Positions 24,365-31,900 of a stretch of 64,000 nt of DNA are shown here, one piece after another (the first letter of the stretch is position 1; every line of letters starts with the position of its first letter). Location: positions 310,001 to 374,000 of the forward strand of contig NZ_JAMJPL010000002.1 of the NCBI RefSeq assembly GCF_023555055.1. The letters run 5' to 3'. The DNA comes from Marinobacter sp. ATCH36 (lineage in GTDB: Bacteria > Pseudomonadota > Gammaproteobacteria > Pseudomonadales > Oleiphilaceae). A program made the position numbers and the translations under genes. The notes beneath the pieces are model-generated. The model made no database searches, was not told the origin of the DNA, and worked only from the letters and a program-made list of their open reading frames with translations.

Positions 24365-24391
24365 CAGTGGCGCCGGAAGCCGGCGCCACTG
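24365..24391. terminator. Perfect 12-bp hairpin between converging genes
   Basis: CAGTGGCGCCGG (24365-24376), loop AAG, CCGGCGCCACTG (24380-24391). It begins 2 nt after the stop of DUF1428 (+) and ends 2 nt before the stop of the cupin gene (-). It lacks a long U-tract on either strand, so full intrinsic termination is not assured, but the position suggests a shared bidirectional transcript end. Confidence 0.6.
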
Positions 24392-24393
24392 AG

Positions 24394-24903
24394 TCATTTC
24401 CGCGGGTCGTCTTCCGGGTTGAGGTACTCGATACCCCAGGGGCCAGTGCCATGCAGCTGTATCATGACTTCTTCCTCCGTAAAGCCGAACATCGGATCGC
24501 CGGGCGACATGATCGCAACACTGCCCTCGGGCAATGCCGTTGCCTTGTCGCGGTCGACCTCTTCACCATGGGCAAAATGGAAGGTGCCGGATAGCACGGT
24601 CACCCGCTCATACGCAGGGTGTATGTGCGGTGCGATCACATAGTCCGCCGGTAGCCGCAAGCGCATGGTAAACGGCTCCTCCTTCGACAGATCGCCTTCG
24701 ATGATCGAAATCTTCGCGCCCGGGGCCATGGAGCCTACCGGCCCCCACTCCAGCTCCGAAGGCTTCACCATGGTGTGCCCCTCGCCCATATAGGGCGTCG
24801 CGGCGGCTACCACAGGTGCGGCTACAAGCATCGCAAGCAATGCAATGCCGCGGCCAGTATTACTGAAATAATGGGGCGAACGAATGGTTGTGTTGCCTGC
24901 CAT
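24394..24903 (-). CDS. Exported cupin-domain protein, divergent from ECF sigma factor
   Basis: 169 aa. An N-terminal signal peptide (RGIALLAMLVAAPVVAAA, about residues 18-35) is followed by a single cupin: PADYVIAPHIHPAYERVTVLSG, with the HxHx(n)E/H pattern, and the second motif PEGSVAIMSPGDPMFGF. Cupins bind metals; the periplasmic location is inferred. The ATG at 24903 is preceded by AAGGAGGATAGAACCC, a strong site. The upstream frame continues but is not needed. Its promoter is a mirror of the sigma gene's own (GGAAC-N18-GTCC), so it is probably a target of that sigma factor. Confidence 0.82.
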   Translation of the reverse strand: MAGNTTIRSPHYFSNTGRGIALLAMLVAAPVVAAATPYMGEGHTMVKPSELEWGPVGSMAPGAKISIIEGDLSKEEPFTMRLRLPADYVIAPHIHPAYERVTVLSGTFHFAHGEEVDRDKATALPEGSVAIMSPGDPMFGFTEEEVMIQLHGTGPWGIEYLNPEDDPRK

Positions 24904-24961
24904 GGGTTCTATCCTCCTTATAGTGTGGTTGTTTTCCGGGACAACTCCCGGTCGGCTGCAA

Positions 24962-24988
24962 GGACGCATTGCAGGCCCGGTTTGTTCC
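24962..24988 (-). promoter_or_regulatory. Candidate ECF-type promoter of the exported cupin gene
   Basis: On the minus strand GGAACAA (24988-24982), a 16-bp spacer and GTCC (24965-24962). This equals the layout of the promoter found on the plus strand at 25014-25040. The two point away from each other, and the predicted leader is about 50 nt to ATG 24903. Confidence 0.65.
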
Positions 24989-25013
24989 CGCTGTAGTCCA
25001 CGAGGTGTGATCC

Positions 25014-25040
25014 GGAACTTATCCAGGGGTTCACGCGTCC
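25014..25040 (+). promoter_or_regulatory. Candidate autoregulatory ECF promoter of the sigma operon
   Basis: GGAACTT (25014-25020), 16-bp spacer, GTCC (25037-25040): the GGAAC -35 element common to ECF sigma factors plus a GTC-type -10. Transcription would start near 25047, 20 nt before ATG 25067, a short leader fitting an ECF autoregulated gene. Confidence 0.68.
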
Positions 25041-25066
25041 TTGCCGCTATGGAAGCGGGGAAAAAC

Positions 25067-25720
25067 ATGACAGCCAGCAACCGGAGACCACGCCCCCTGC
25101 CCACCTCGAAGGAGTGCAGAGGGCAGTTTGAACAGGAGGTGACCCGTCTTATGGATCGCCTATATGGCACCGCTTTGCGCCTGGCAAGGAATCCGGATGA
25201 CGCTGAGGATGTGGTCGCGGAGACGGTATCCAATGCCTGGAGAAAACTGGACCAACTGGACGACCTGGCGCACATGGAGGGCTGGCTGTTCAGAATCCTC
25301 CACCATACATTTGTCAGTCATTGGCGCCGGCGCCAGTGCCGTCAGGAAAAGGAAGTGGACATCGAACCGGAAGATAACGATATTCGTTTTTCCCTGTTTG
25401 AAAAGCTCCATCAACCCTTCCTGCTGTGGTGGGGAGCCCCGGAAAAAGAGTTTGTGAATGCCCTACTGCACGAAGACATCCAGAACGCCATCGATAACCT
25501 GCCAGATGGCTACCGCGTTGTTATTGTCCTGGTGGAGGTGGAGGGTTACAGCTACGAAGAGGCGTCCGGGCTGCTGGATCTCCCCCTTGGCACCATCCGT
25601 TCACGTGTAAGCAGGGCCCGGACGCTTTTGCAGAAGGCACTTTGGAGCCAGGGCCAGGACGCTGGCCTGGCAAAGTGCTGCGGGCAACCGTCAGGCACCA
25701 GCAGTGGAGGTGATCTATGA
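25067..25720 (+). CDS. ECF RNA polymerase sigma factor (RpoE-like)
   Basis: 217 aa with both ECF domains. Region 2 shows LYGTALRLARNPDDAEDVVAETV and a helix ending in HTFVSHWRRRQCR. An acidic linker (EKEVDIEPEDNDIRF) follows, then region 4 NAIDNLPDGYRVVIVLVEVEGYSY with the recognition helix GTIRSRVSRARTLLQK. Length is slightly above the usual 180-200 aa owing to the linker. ATG 25067 follows GCGGGGAAAAAC. The gene overlaps its anti-sigma gene by ATGA. It is predicted to recognise GGAAC-N18-GTCC promoters upstream of itself and of the divergent cupin. Confidence 0.92.
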   Translation: MTASNRRPRPLPTSKECRGQFEQEVTRLMDRLYGTALRLARNPDDAEDVVAETVSNAWRKLDQLDDLAHMEGWLFRILHHTFVSHWRRRQCRQEKEVDIEPEDNDIRFSLFEKLHQPFLLWWGAPEKEFVNALLHEDIQNAIDNLPDGYRVVIVLVEVEGYSYEEASGLLDLPLGTIRSRVSRARTLLQKALWSQGQDAGLAKCCGQPSGTSSGGDL

Positions 25721-25953
25721 GTGAGTCCCGGATTTCCTGCGAAGAGGTGGTCCAGCGCCTGTTCGAATACATGGATCGTGAATTGGACAGCTACACCAGT
25801 GCCGAAATTCAACGGCACCTGGAGCGTTGCCACGATTGCTTCAGCCGGGCAGAGTTCGAGCGCCAGCTCAGGGAACGGGTAGCCAGAAGTGGCCAGCAGG
25901 AGGCGCCTGAAAGGTTGCGCCACCGGATCAGGGAAATGATCGAGCGCTTTTGA
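25717..25953 (+). CDS. Zinc-binding anti-sigma factor (ZAS type), cytoplasmic
   Basis: A 78-aa soluble protein with the zinc-anti-sigma signature HLERCHDC (His-x3-Cys-x2-Cys) and an upstream Cys in RISCEEVVQRLF. No membrane segment follows, so it should sense conditions in the cytoplasm through zinc and cysteine chemistry, as RsrA and ChrR do. ChrR carries a cupin in the same chain; here the cupin is on a separate, exported protein. The start ATG overlaps the sigma stop, giving 1:1 coupled synthesis. Confidence 0.9.
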   Translation: MSESRISCEEVVQRLFEYMDRELDSYTSAEIQRHLERCHDCFSRAEFERQLRERVARSGQQEAPERLRHRIREMIERF

Positions 25954-25995
25954 GCAGTCCGGAGGCAGCGGAACACACTGGAGAGGAAAACCATC

Positions 25996-27225
25996 ATGGT
26001 TGCCATCCTTGGATACTCCCCACAACAAATCACCGAGGCCGTACAGGACATGTACACGGCAGTGGCGGAGATGCCCGACGGTCACTTCCATTTTCCGGTT
26101 GGCCGTGAGGCCTTTCGTTTCCTGGGGTATTCTGCCAGGGATACCGACGCACTTCCCGCCGCCATCGCAGACTCCTTTGCCGGTGTCGGCAATCCCTTTA
26201 CCGCACAGGCCGTTTGCCCCGGCGACACGGTTCTGGACGTAGGAGCCGGCGCGGGGAACGATTCACTAATTGCGGCGGCGCGGGTCGGTGCTGATGGCAG
26301 GGTCATTGCGCTGGATCTGACAGCGGCCATGACCCGGAAACTGAAACAGCACGCGGCCAGTCAATATGGCAACGTGGAGGTCATCCAGGCCTCTGCGGAA
26401 CAGCTGCCACTTGCGGATGAAAGTATTGACAGCATCACCAGTAACGGCGCTCTTAACCTGGTACCTGACAAACGCAAGGCGATCCGGGAAATGTTCCGGG
26501 TGTTGCGTCCCGGAGGGCAGTTGCAACTGGCCGATGTGGTCATCAACCGCCCCGTCAACGTCAATTGCGATTCCGACCCACGTCTATGGGTTGAGTGCGT
26601 GGTGGGTGCCACGGTAGAGGACAAACTGCTGGCCATGCTGGGAGATGCAGGGTTTGAGGACATCCACATTGTGCGCCGGCTGGATTACTTCGCCCATAGC
26701 CCCAGCCAGCAAACCCGCGAGATTGCGCAGGGCTTCGGCGCCCACTCTGTCGAATTGACTGCGAAAAGGGCTGACCACGCACCCGGCTGGCTGCACCAGT
26801 GGCTGAGACGGGGTCACCCCAGGCGCTGGCTGGCGGACCTCCATCGGCGGGGTTTTCTGGGTGTGGCCGCATTGATGCTGGCTCTGATCAGTTGTTACGG
26901 GTCGTTGGCTGCCGTGGCGATACTCGCCGCCCTCGGGGCCGGAATAACACTCAGTCCCGGCCTCTGGGCCGGCACCATTGCCGTGTTCACTCTCCTCGCC
27001 ACCCTGCTCATAGCCACCGGGTTCCGTCGCCATCGCTCAGTCGGACCGGCTTTCCTGGCCTCCATCGGCATGGCGCTGGTGCTTTATGCCCTGTTTATCG
27101 ACTATGGTGTTATCATCGAATTCATCGGCTTCGTGTTTCTGGCAGGCGCTGCGGGCCGGGATCTATACCTGCGCCGGCGGGAAGAGGCCGGGCGTCTCGG
27201 CCTGAAAAGCCGCGCCTATATCTGA
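25996..27225 (+). CDS. ArsM-like SAM methyltransferase fused to a multi-TM (MerC-like) domain
   Basis: 409 aa. The N-terminus has TAVAEMPDGHFHFPVGREAF, then a class I methyltransferase with motif I DVGAGAGNDS (81-90), post-motif FRVLRPGGQLQLAD and the element WVECVVGATVED (199-210). The layout resembles arsenite methyltransferase ArsM, but the GCGNP of ArsM is GVGNP here (residues 63-67), losing one Cys; Cys201 is kept and others may substitute. Residues about 285-390 form four hydrophobic helices (first with ISCYGSLAAVA). It is the third gene of the ECF operon (ribosome site GAGAGGAAAACC). Methylation substrate unknown: arsenic/selenium, a thiol or a lipid are possible. Confidence 0.8.
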   Translation: MVAILGYSPQQITEAVQDMYTAVAEMPDGHFHFPVGREAFRFLGYSARDTDALPAAIADSFAGVGNPFTAQAVCPGDTVLDVGAGAGNDSLIAAARVGADGRVIALDLTAAMTRKLKQHAASQYGNVEVIQASAEQLPLADESIDSITSNGALNLVPDKRKAIREMFRVLRPGGQLQLADVVINRPVNVNCDSDPRLWVECVVGATVEDKLLAMLGDAGFEDIHIVRRLDYFAHSPSQQTREIAQGFGAHSVELTAKRADHAPGWLHQWLRRGHPRRWLADLHRRGFLGVAALMLALISCYGSLAAVAILAALGAGITLSPGLWAGTIAVFTLLATLLIATGFRRHRSVGPAFLASIGMALVLYALFIDYGVIIEFIGFVFLAGAAGRDLYLRRREEAGRLGLKSRAYI

Positions 27226-27629
27226 ACCTTGCCGCGAAGGGCCTTGGTCTTACCTTTCTGGGTCTTTTTATCAACGCGCCTGCGCTGTGCCCCCTTGGTT
27301 GGCCGTGTGGGCCGGCGAGCTTTCTGCTGCTTCACCGCCTCCTGAATCAGTTCTTTCAGGCGCTCAAGGGCATCTTCCTTGTTCAATTCCAGGGTGCGAT
27401 AACTCTGCGCCTTGATAACGATGATGCCTTCCTTGCTGATGCGCTGGTCAGACAGCGCCATCAACCGCTCCTTGTAGAACGGAGGCAGGCTGGAATTGAG
27501 AATGTCGAAGCGCAGGTGAACCGCAGAAGCCACTTTGTTGACGTTCTGCCCGCCGGCACCCTGTGCGCGGATCTGGGTCAGTTCAATCTCCCAGTCACCC
27601 AGCTCAACCGTGTTTGAAATTGTCAGCAT
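27216..27629 (-). CDS. arfB: Alternative ribosome-rescue factor ArfB (peptidyl-tRNA hydrolase, YaeJ)
   Basis: A 137-aa release-factor homologue with the catalytic GGQ in RAQGAGGQNVNKVASAVHLRF and a basic C-terminal tail (KARRPTRPTKGAQRRRVDKKTQKGKTKALRGK) that threads the empty mRNA channel. It hydrolyses peptidyl-tRNA on ribosomes stalled without a stop codon, as a backup to tmRNA. Its 3' end overlaps the methyltransferase by 10 nt (convergent). Its ATG at 27629 overlaps the stop of the upstream COG0523 gene by 7 nt, so the two are co-transcribed. Confidence 0.93.
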   Translation of the reverse strand: MLTISNTVELGDWEIELTQIRAQGAGGQNVNKVASAVHLRFDILNSSLPPFYKERLMALSDQRISKEGIIVIKAQSYRTLELNKEDALERLKELIQEAVKQQKARRPTRPTKGAQRRRVDKKTQKGKTKALRGKVQI

Positions 27630-28615
27630 GAAAGTTCCGTATACCCGATGGTCTCCCGCAAGCTGTTGTCCAGCACATCTGCATCAAGACTCTGCTCACT
27701 GATCACTTCAATTCTGGACAGTTCCCTAGGCTCGCATTCTGATACCGACAGGCTACCATCCGCCATGTTGATCGTGCGCCAGCCCTCGCTGGTGTTAACC
27801 ACCGCCTTGAACCTGGCAAAGTGGCTGTCCAGGGACAGTGCCAGCAAAGCTGTTTCTGAAAATACCGTTTCCGGATGTATTCGCCAGCCCAGGCTGAAGT
27901 GCCCTTGCCCGTGGTTACTCACCCGCTGCCAGGGTTCGTCCCGGATATCCGGAATGGGCTCAGGCTCGGCCGATTCATGGTGGTGATGTGCATGAGGTGA
28001 GCCTACTTCTGACAATGCGGTCGCACCATCGAGCCAATCTAAATTCATCTGGCCCTGCCTGGTATGGAACACGGCGGTTTTGGCTGGCTGCAGGCTACCC
28101 ATCCAGTCATCAAACCGGGCCACCTGCTCCGGCTGACACAGATCTGTTTTGTTGGCTACAACAATGTCAGCGGCGGCGACCTGATCCTGGAACTGTACGT
28201 TTTCCATAACCCGGGGCTCCTCCAGCCGTCTGGGATCCACCAGACAAATTACCGGCCCCAGCTTCAGCACATCACGGTAGTATTCCCCTGTCAGCGTTTC
28301 AATAATCTGGGAGGGATGGCCGAGCCCGGTCGGCTCAATCAGCAAGCGATCCGGTCTGGCTTTGTGGATTAACTGGTTGAGACCAATCTGCATCGGCAGG
28401 CCGGCGACACAACACATACAACCTCCGGGGACTTCCCGTACGAAAGCACCCTCCGTTTCCAGAATGGCGCCATCAATGCCCACTTCCCCAAATTCGTTGA
28501 CCAGCACCGCCCATACGTCGCCGTCGGGCTTTTTTCTGAGCAGATCCAGTATGGCGGTGGTCTTTCCCACGCCCAGAAAACCGAGCACCAGATTGGTGGG
28601 TATTGGTAAATTCAT
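27623..28615 (-). CDS. COG0523 (CobW/P47K) GTPase, putative zinc metallochaperone
   Basis: 330 aa. P-loop GFLGVGKTT (12-20), the metal-binding CxCC within GGCMCCVAG (66-69), Switch/Walker-B region and the NKTD guanine motif (155-158) are all present. A His-rich loop HAHHHHE (208-214) and a CobW C-terminal domain follow. COG0523 proteins deliver zinc or other metals to apo-enzymes under metal limitation. The ATG at 28615 starts MNLPIPTNLVLGF. A Zur-like operator lies 41-60 nt upstream, pointing to zinc-starvation control. The gene precedes arfB on the same strand. Confidence 0.9.
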   Translation of the reverse strand: MNLPIPTNLVLGFLGVGKTTAILDLLRKKPDGDVWAVLVNEFGEVGIDGAILETEGAFVREVPGGCMCCVAGLPMQIGLNQLIHKARPDRLLIEPTGLGHPSQIIETLTGEYYRDVLKLGPVICLVDPRRLEEPRVMENVQFQDQVAAADIVVANKTDLCQPEQVARFDDWMGSLQPAKTAVFHTRQGQMNLDWLDGATALSEVGSPHAHHHHESAEPEPIPDIRDEPWQRVSNHGQGHFSLGWRIHPETVFSETALLALSLDSHFARFKAVVNTSEGWRTINMADGSLSVSECEPRELSRIEVISEQSLDADVLDNSLRETIGYTELSC

Positions 28616-28655
28616 AAATTGCCCGTGTCGGTAGGTGAAGGAGTCGGCGCAACCA

Positions 28656-28674
28656 AGTGTTATAACATAACACT
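28656..28674 (-). promoter_or_regulatory. Putative Zur operator upstream of the COG0523 gene
   Basis: AGTGTTA TAACA TAACACT: two perfect 7-bp inverted arms around a 5-bp centre, containing GTTATAACATAAC, close to the gammaproteobacterial Zur box (GTTATAnnATAAC-type). It is centred about 50 bp from the start codon of the predicted zinc chaperone, where repressor binding would block the promoter. Confidence 0.62.
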
Positions 28675-28755
28675 GTAGTATCCCCCTAATACCCGCTCCC
28701 ATCCAGCTCTTGATAATGTGAACAGGCTACCATCAACAAGCACAAGGAGAAGGGT

Positions 28756-29325
28756 ATGAGCGGCAAAAAAATTCTGATGATCACCGGTGATTTCACCGAA
28801 GACTATGAAACCATGGTGCCTTTCCAGGCACTTCAGGCCGTGGGCCACACAGTTCATGCGGTATGCCCCGACAAGAAGTCGGGAGACACCGTTGCCACGG
28901 CCATTCACGACTTCGAAGGCGACCAGACCTACAGCGAGAAGCCCGGCCACCGGTTTGCCCTGAACGCGGATTTCGCAGGCCTCAACCCAGCGGACTACGA
29001 TGCATTGGTGGTACCCGGAGGCCGTGCACCGGAGTACCTGCGCCTGAACGAAGACGTCAAGAAACTGGTTCGCCACTTTTTCGAAACCGACAAACCCGTG
29101 GCCGCTATTTGCCACGGTGCGCAGCTACTGGCAGCAGCCGGCGTGCTGGAAGGGCGAGAGTGTTCCGCCTATCCGGCCTGTCAGCCGGAAGTGGAGCTGG
29201 CCGGGGGCCGCTTCGCCGAGATCGACGTTGACGCCGCAGTCACCGATGGTAATCTGGTGACAGCCCCGGCATGGCCGGCCCATCCCCAGTGGCTGGCACA
29301 GTTTTTCAAACTGCTGGACAAGTGA
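28756..29325 (+). CDS. DJ-1/PfpI family protein
   Basis: 189 aa with the DJ-1 superfamily core: nucleophile Cys in [18 protein letters not shown], the Glu region near [11 protein letters not shown] and the [11 protein letters not shown] loop. Members are glyoxalase III/deglycase-like, chaperone or protease-like. Length and the [15 protein letters not shown] segment favour the PfpI/YhbO-like branch. Ribosome site AAGGAGAAGGGT precedes ATG 28756. Divergent from the COG0523 gene; the RHH gene follows after a hairpin. Confidence 0.9.
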   Translation: MSGKKILMITGDFTEDYETMVPFQALQAVGHTVHAVCPDKKSGDTVATAIHDFEGDQTYSEKPGHRFALNADFAGLNPADYDALVVPGGRAPEYLRLNEDVKKLVRHFFETDKPVAAICHGAQLLAAAGVLEGRECSAYPACQPEVELAGGRFAEIDVDAAVTDGNLVTAPAWPAHPQWLAQFFKLLDK

Positions 29326-29331
29326 CGGAAG

Positions 29332-29353
29332 CGGGGCCACCGAGGTGGCCCCG
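29332..29353 (+). terminator. GC-rich hairpin after the DJ-1 gene
   Basis: CGGGGCCACC (29332-29341), GA, GGTGGCCCCG (29344-29353), 7 nt after the DJ-1 stop. It would fold as an 8-bp stem with a CCGAGG loop. A U-tract is missing, so it may be only a partial terminator before the RHH gene. Confidence 0.45.
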
Positions 29354-29372
29354 GATTCATGAGGACAACGCC

Positions 29373-29741
29373 ATGTGCAAACTCTTCGTCCAGGCGGATT
29401 CCGAGCTCTGGGTCAGTCGTACCCATTCCCTGCGTATTGACGGTATGGTGACCAGCATCCGCATGGAAAACGCCTTCTGGAAAGCCCTCACGGAAATCGC
29501 GGCCCGGGACGGCATGAACCTGCCCCAGATGATCACCAGGCTTTACCACGAATCCATCGACGCCGGGCACGACCTGGGCAACTTCACCTCGTTTCTGAGG
29601 GTGTGCGCCATGCGTTACCTGGCGCTGCAACTCAGTGGCGATATTCCCCGGGATACCCAGGTACCCATTGCCTCACTCGATGCGGACAAAATCCTGGCCA
29701 AAAACATGGAACAAAAGCCACCCAGCGAAGCAACCCACTGA
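29373..29741 (+). CDS. Ribbon-helix-helix domain protein
   Basis: 122 aa. The N-terminal part (LWVSRTHSLRIDGMVTSIRMENAFWKALTEIAARDGMNL) is a ribbon-helix-helix-like unit: a strand followed by two helices (ALTEIAARDG, LPQMITRLYHESIDAG). It is seen in proteins annotated RHH domain-containing. DNA binding is plausible, without an identified target. The ATG at 29373 (GAGGACAACGCC upstream) is chosen; the same frame is open from 29271 but overlaps the DJ-1 coding end. Its stop lies 15 nt from the convergent SDR gene. Confidence 0.7.
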   Translation: MCKLFVQADSELWVSRTHSLRIDGMVTSIRMENAFWKALTEIAARDGMNLPQMITRLYHESIDAGHDLGNFTSFLRVCAMRYLALQLSGDIPRDTQVPIASLDADKILAKNMEQKPPSEATH

Positions 29742-29756
29742 GCGGCGGTCCCGGTT

Positions 29757-30449
29757 TCACTTGAGCGCAGGCGTTGGCCGCACCAGAATTTCGTTGACAT
29801 CAACATGGGCTGGTTGGGATACGGCGTACATAACCGCCTCGGCAATATCGTCCGGTTTCAGGGCATTATCCGGGCGCTCATCAAAGAATGGCGTATCCAC
29901 CATTCCCGGCTCGACCAGGGTGACCCGAATGCCGGAGCCCCGGAGTTCTTCTCTCACACCATAGCCGATGGCCGAGACGGCCCACTTGGTCGCACTGTAC
30001 ATGGACCCAGGAATGGTAACCCGGCCGGCAGCAGAGCCTGTTAACAAAAGATGGCCACGACTTTTTCGCAGAGCCGGCAGACAGCACTGAACAGTCAGCC
30101 CGGCGCCGTAGACATTGGTAAGGATCATGTCTTTCCAGACTTCGTGGTCCGCGCCACTGAATCCCCCGGGCTCTCCGCCGCGGCCCGCATTAACAAACAC
30201 GGCATCGATCTGTCCGAACGTCGCCAGGGCAGAATCCACTACTGCCTGCTGATCCTCCATACTCTGCACATCACATCGTGCAATCAGTACCCGTTCACTG
30301 CCGCCGAGCTCGTTTTGCAGGGCTTTCAGTTTGTCTTCCGAGCGAGCAGAAAGCACCAGACGATAACCAGCCTTCTGCGCCGCGCGTGCCGTTGCCTCGC
30401 CAATGCCGGATGAAGCACCAGTGATAAACATAACCGGGTCAGTCGTCAT
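29757..30449 (-). CDS. SDR-family oxidoreductase
   Basis: A 230-aa classical short-chain dehydrogenase/reductase. Cofactor motif TGASSGIGEATARAA (TGxxxGIG), NNAG equivalent VNAGRGG, catalytic Ser in LTGSAAG and YxxxK in YSATKWA. The product is close to the YdfG/clavulanate-reductase-like group by length, but the substrate is unknown. Ribosome site CAGGAGAGAATTT precedes ATG 30449. It stands alone, converging on the RHH gene and divergent from the RIO kinase. Confidence 0.9.
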   Translation of the reverse strand: MTTDPVMFITGASSGIGEATARAAQKAGYRLVLSARSEDKLKALQNELGGSERVLIARCDVQSMEDQQAVVDSALATFGQIDAVFVNAGRGGEPGGFSGADHEVWKDMILTNVYGAGLTVQCCLPALRKSRGHLLLTGSAAGRVTIPGSMYSATKWAVSAIGYGVREELRGSGIRVTLVEPGMVDTPFFDERPDNALKPDDIAEAVMYAVSQPAHVDVNEILVRPTPALK

Positions 30450-30624
30450 AAATTCTCTCCTGAATGTGGTGTTGGAACAGTGTCACGGATTACCTACGGA
30501 ACCTGAAGCTTTCGCAGATCATTGCGCTCATGAGGGTTCCTGCGACAATATCAGGTAATATAGCCGCAGACATGCCGTTCAACAGGATTGAACGGCCAGG
30601 CCAACCAGCCAACCAAAAGGCATT

Positions 30625-31485
30625 ATGAAAATACCGAAACGATTACAGCCCCTTGTCGATGACGGCATGGTGGACGAAGTGCTTTACCAGTTGATGAGTG
30701 GCAAGGAAGCCGAGGTATACGTGGTGCGCTGTGGCGATCAGGTTCGCTGCGCCAAGGTATACAAGGAAGCACAGAAGCGTAGCTTCAAGCAGGCCGTTCA
30801 GTATCAGGAGGGCCGCAAGGTCCGTAACACCCGCAGGGCACGGGCCATGGGCAAGAAAACCCGGTTTGGGCAAAAGGAACAGGAAGATGCCTGGCTAAAC
30901 GCAGAGGTGGATGCCCTCTACAGGCTGGCAGGGGCCGGTGTGCGGGTCCCTCAACCCCATGGCTTTGTAGACGGCGTGTTGCTGATGGACCTGGTCACCG
31001 GCCAGGACGGAGAAGTGGCGCCGCAACTGGGTGAAGTAACACTATCACCGGAGCAGGCTAGGCAATATCACGGCCTGATCATTGCAGATGTGGTACGCAT
31101 GCTGTGTACGGGGCTAATTCACGGTGACCTGTCGGAATTCAACGTGCTGGTGGACAAGAGCGGCCCCGTGATTATCGACCTGCCCCAGGCCGTCAATGCG
31201 TCCGGCAACAATAGTGCCGAACAAATGCTGGAACGGGACGTGGACAACATGCGCCGCTATTTCGGCCGGTTTGCACCGGAACTGCTGAATACCGATTATG
31301 GCAAGGAAATCTGGGCGCTCTACGAGGCCGGCGACTTGCACCCTGAGAGCCGCCTGACCGGCTGCTTCGAGCATGACACCGAAAGTGCCGATGTGAACGA
31401 ACTGATGGCGGTTATTGATGCCGCTAAAGAAGAGGAGCGTGAACGGAAAGAGCGCGAACGGGATGCCGAGGAAGGTGACGACTAG
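30625..31485 (+). CDS. RIO1-family serine protein kinase (PA4780-like)
   Basis: 286 aa. It shows the RIO fold: GKEAEVYVVRCGD with the phosphate-binding loop and Lys (CAKVYKEAQKRSFKQ), the flexible RNTRRARAMGKKTRFGQKEQE loop, catalytic HGDLSEFNVLVD and the metal-binding IIDLPQAV (Asp in place of DFG). The C-terminal helix is rich in Glu/Lys/Arg. Bacterial RIO kinases are common in Gammaproteobacteria; their substrates are largely unknown. ATG 30625 (AAAAGGCATT upstream). Its end overlaps the convergent membrane gene by 4 nt. Confidence 0.92.
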   Translation: MKIPKRLQPLVDDGMVDEVLYQLMSGKEAEVYVVRCGDQVRCAKVYKEAQKRSFKQAVQYQEGRKVRNTRRARAMGKKTRFGQKEQEDAWLNAEVDALYRLAGAGVRVPQPHGFVDGVLLMDLVTGQDGEVAPQLGEVTLSPEQARQYHGLIIADVVRMLCTGLIHGDLSEFNVLVDKSGPVIIDLPQAVNASGNNSAEQMLERDVDNMRRYFGRFAPELLNTDYGKEIWALYEAGDLHPESRLTGCFEHDTESADVNELMAVIDAAKEEERERKERERDAEEGDD

Positions 31486-31877
31486 CCAGGCTCACCCACA
31501 AATCTGCCCACCATGCGATCAGACAGCATCAGGTGGGCAAGTGCCGGGTATGGCAGGTAATGGCTGAGCAGAAATATCACCGCCCCCATATCCAGCCCGG
31601 AAGACAGGCCTACGTAGGCGGCCCAGGCCACGAACAGAGCACCAAGAAAGCCACCATACGACCACAACACCCGTGTGCGCTCTTCACCGGTCGGTACCCG
31701 CTTCAGTATGCGAGCCACCGACCAACTGATATACACCGCGATCAAGGCCGCAATAACCACCGACACCAACACACCTGTCAGCCCGAACAGGAACCGCGCC
31801 AGGTAGTTGGTGAGAAAAAACAGAACAATGGCACTAACGGCAATAATGGTTACCCGCGAACGCTTCAGATCTTCCAT
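31482..31877 (-). CDS. Small integral membrane protein of unknown function
   Basis: 131 aa with four hydrophobic segments: about 10-28, 33-57, 70-91 and 95-112. A basic loop (RILKRVPTGEERTRVLW) lies between TM2 and TM3. I do not recognise the family. The N-terminus MEDLKRSRVTI is a typical cytosolic start, and the ATG at 31877 has TTCTGTTA-like weak spacing upstream. It lies 23 nt from the next gene on the same strand, possibly one transcript. Convergent overlap of 4 nt with the RIO kinase. Confidence 0.6.
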   Translation of the reverse strand: MEDLKRSRVTIIAVSAIVLFFLTNYLARFLFGLTGVLVSVVIAALIAVYISWSVARILKRVPTGEERTRVLWSYGGFLGALFVAWAAYVGLSSGLDMGAVIFLLSHYLPYPALAHLMLSDRMVGRFVGEPG

Positions 31878-31900
31878 TAACAGAATCCCGGCTGGTTGAA

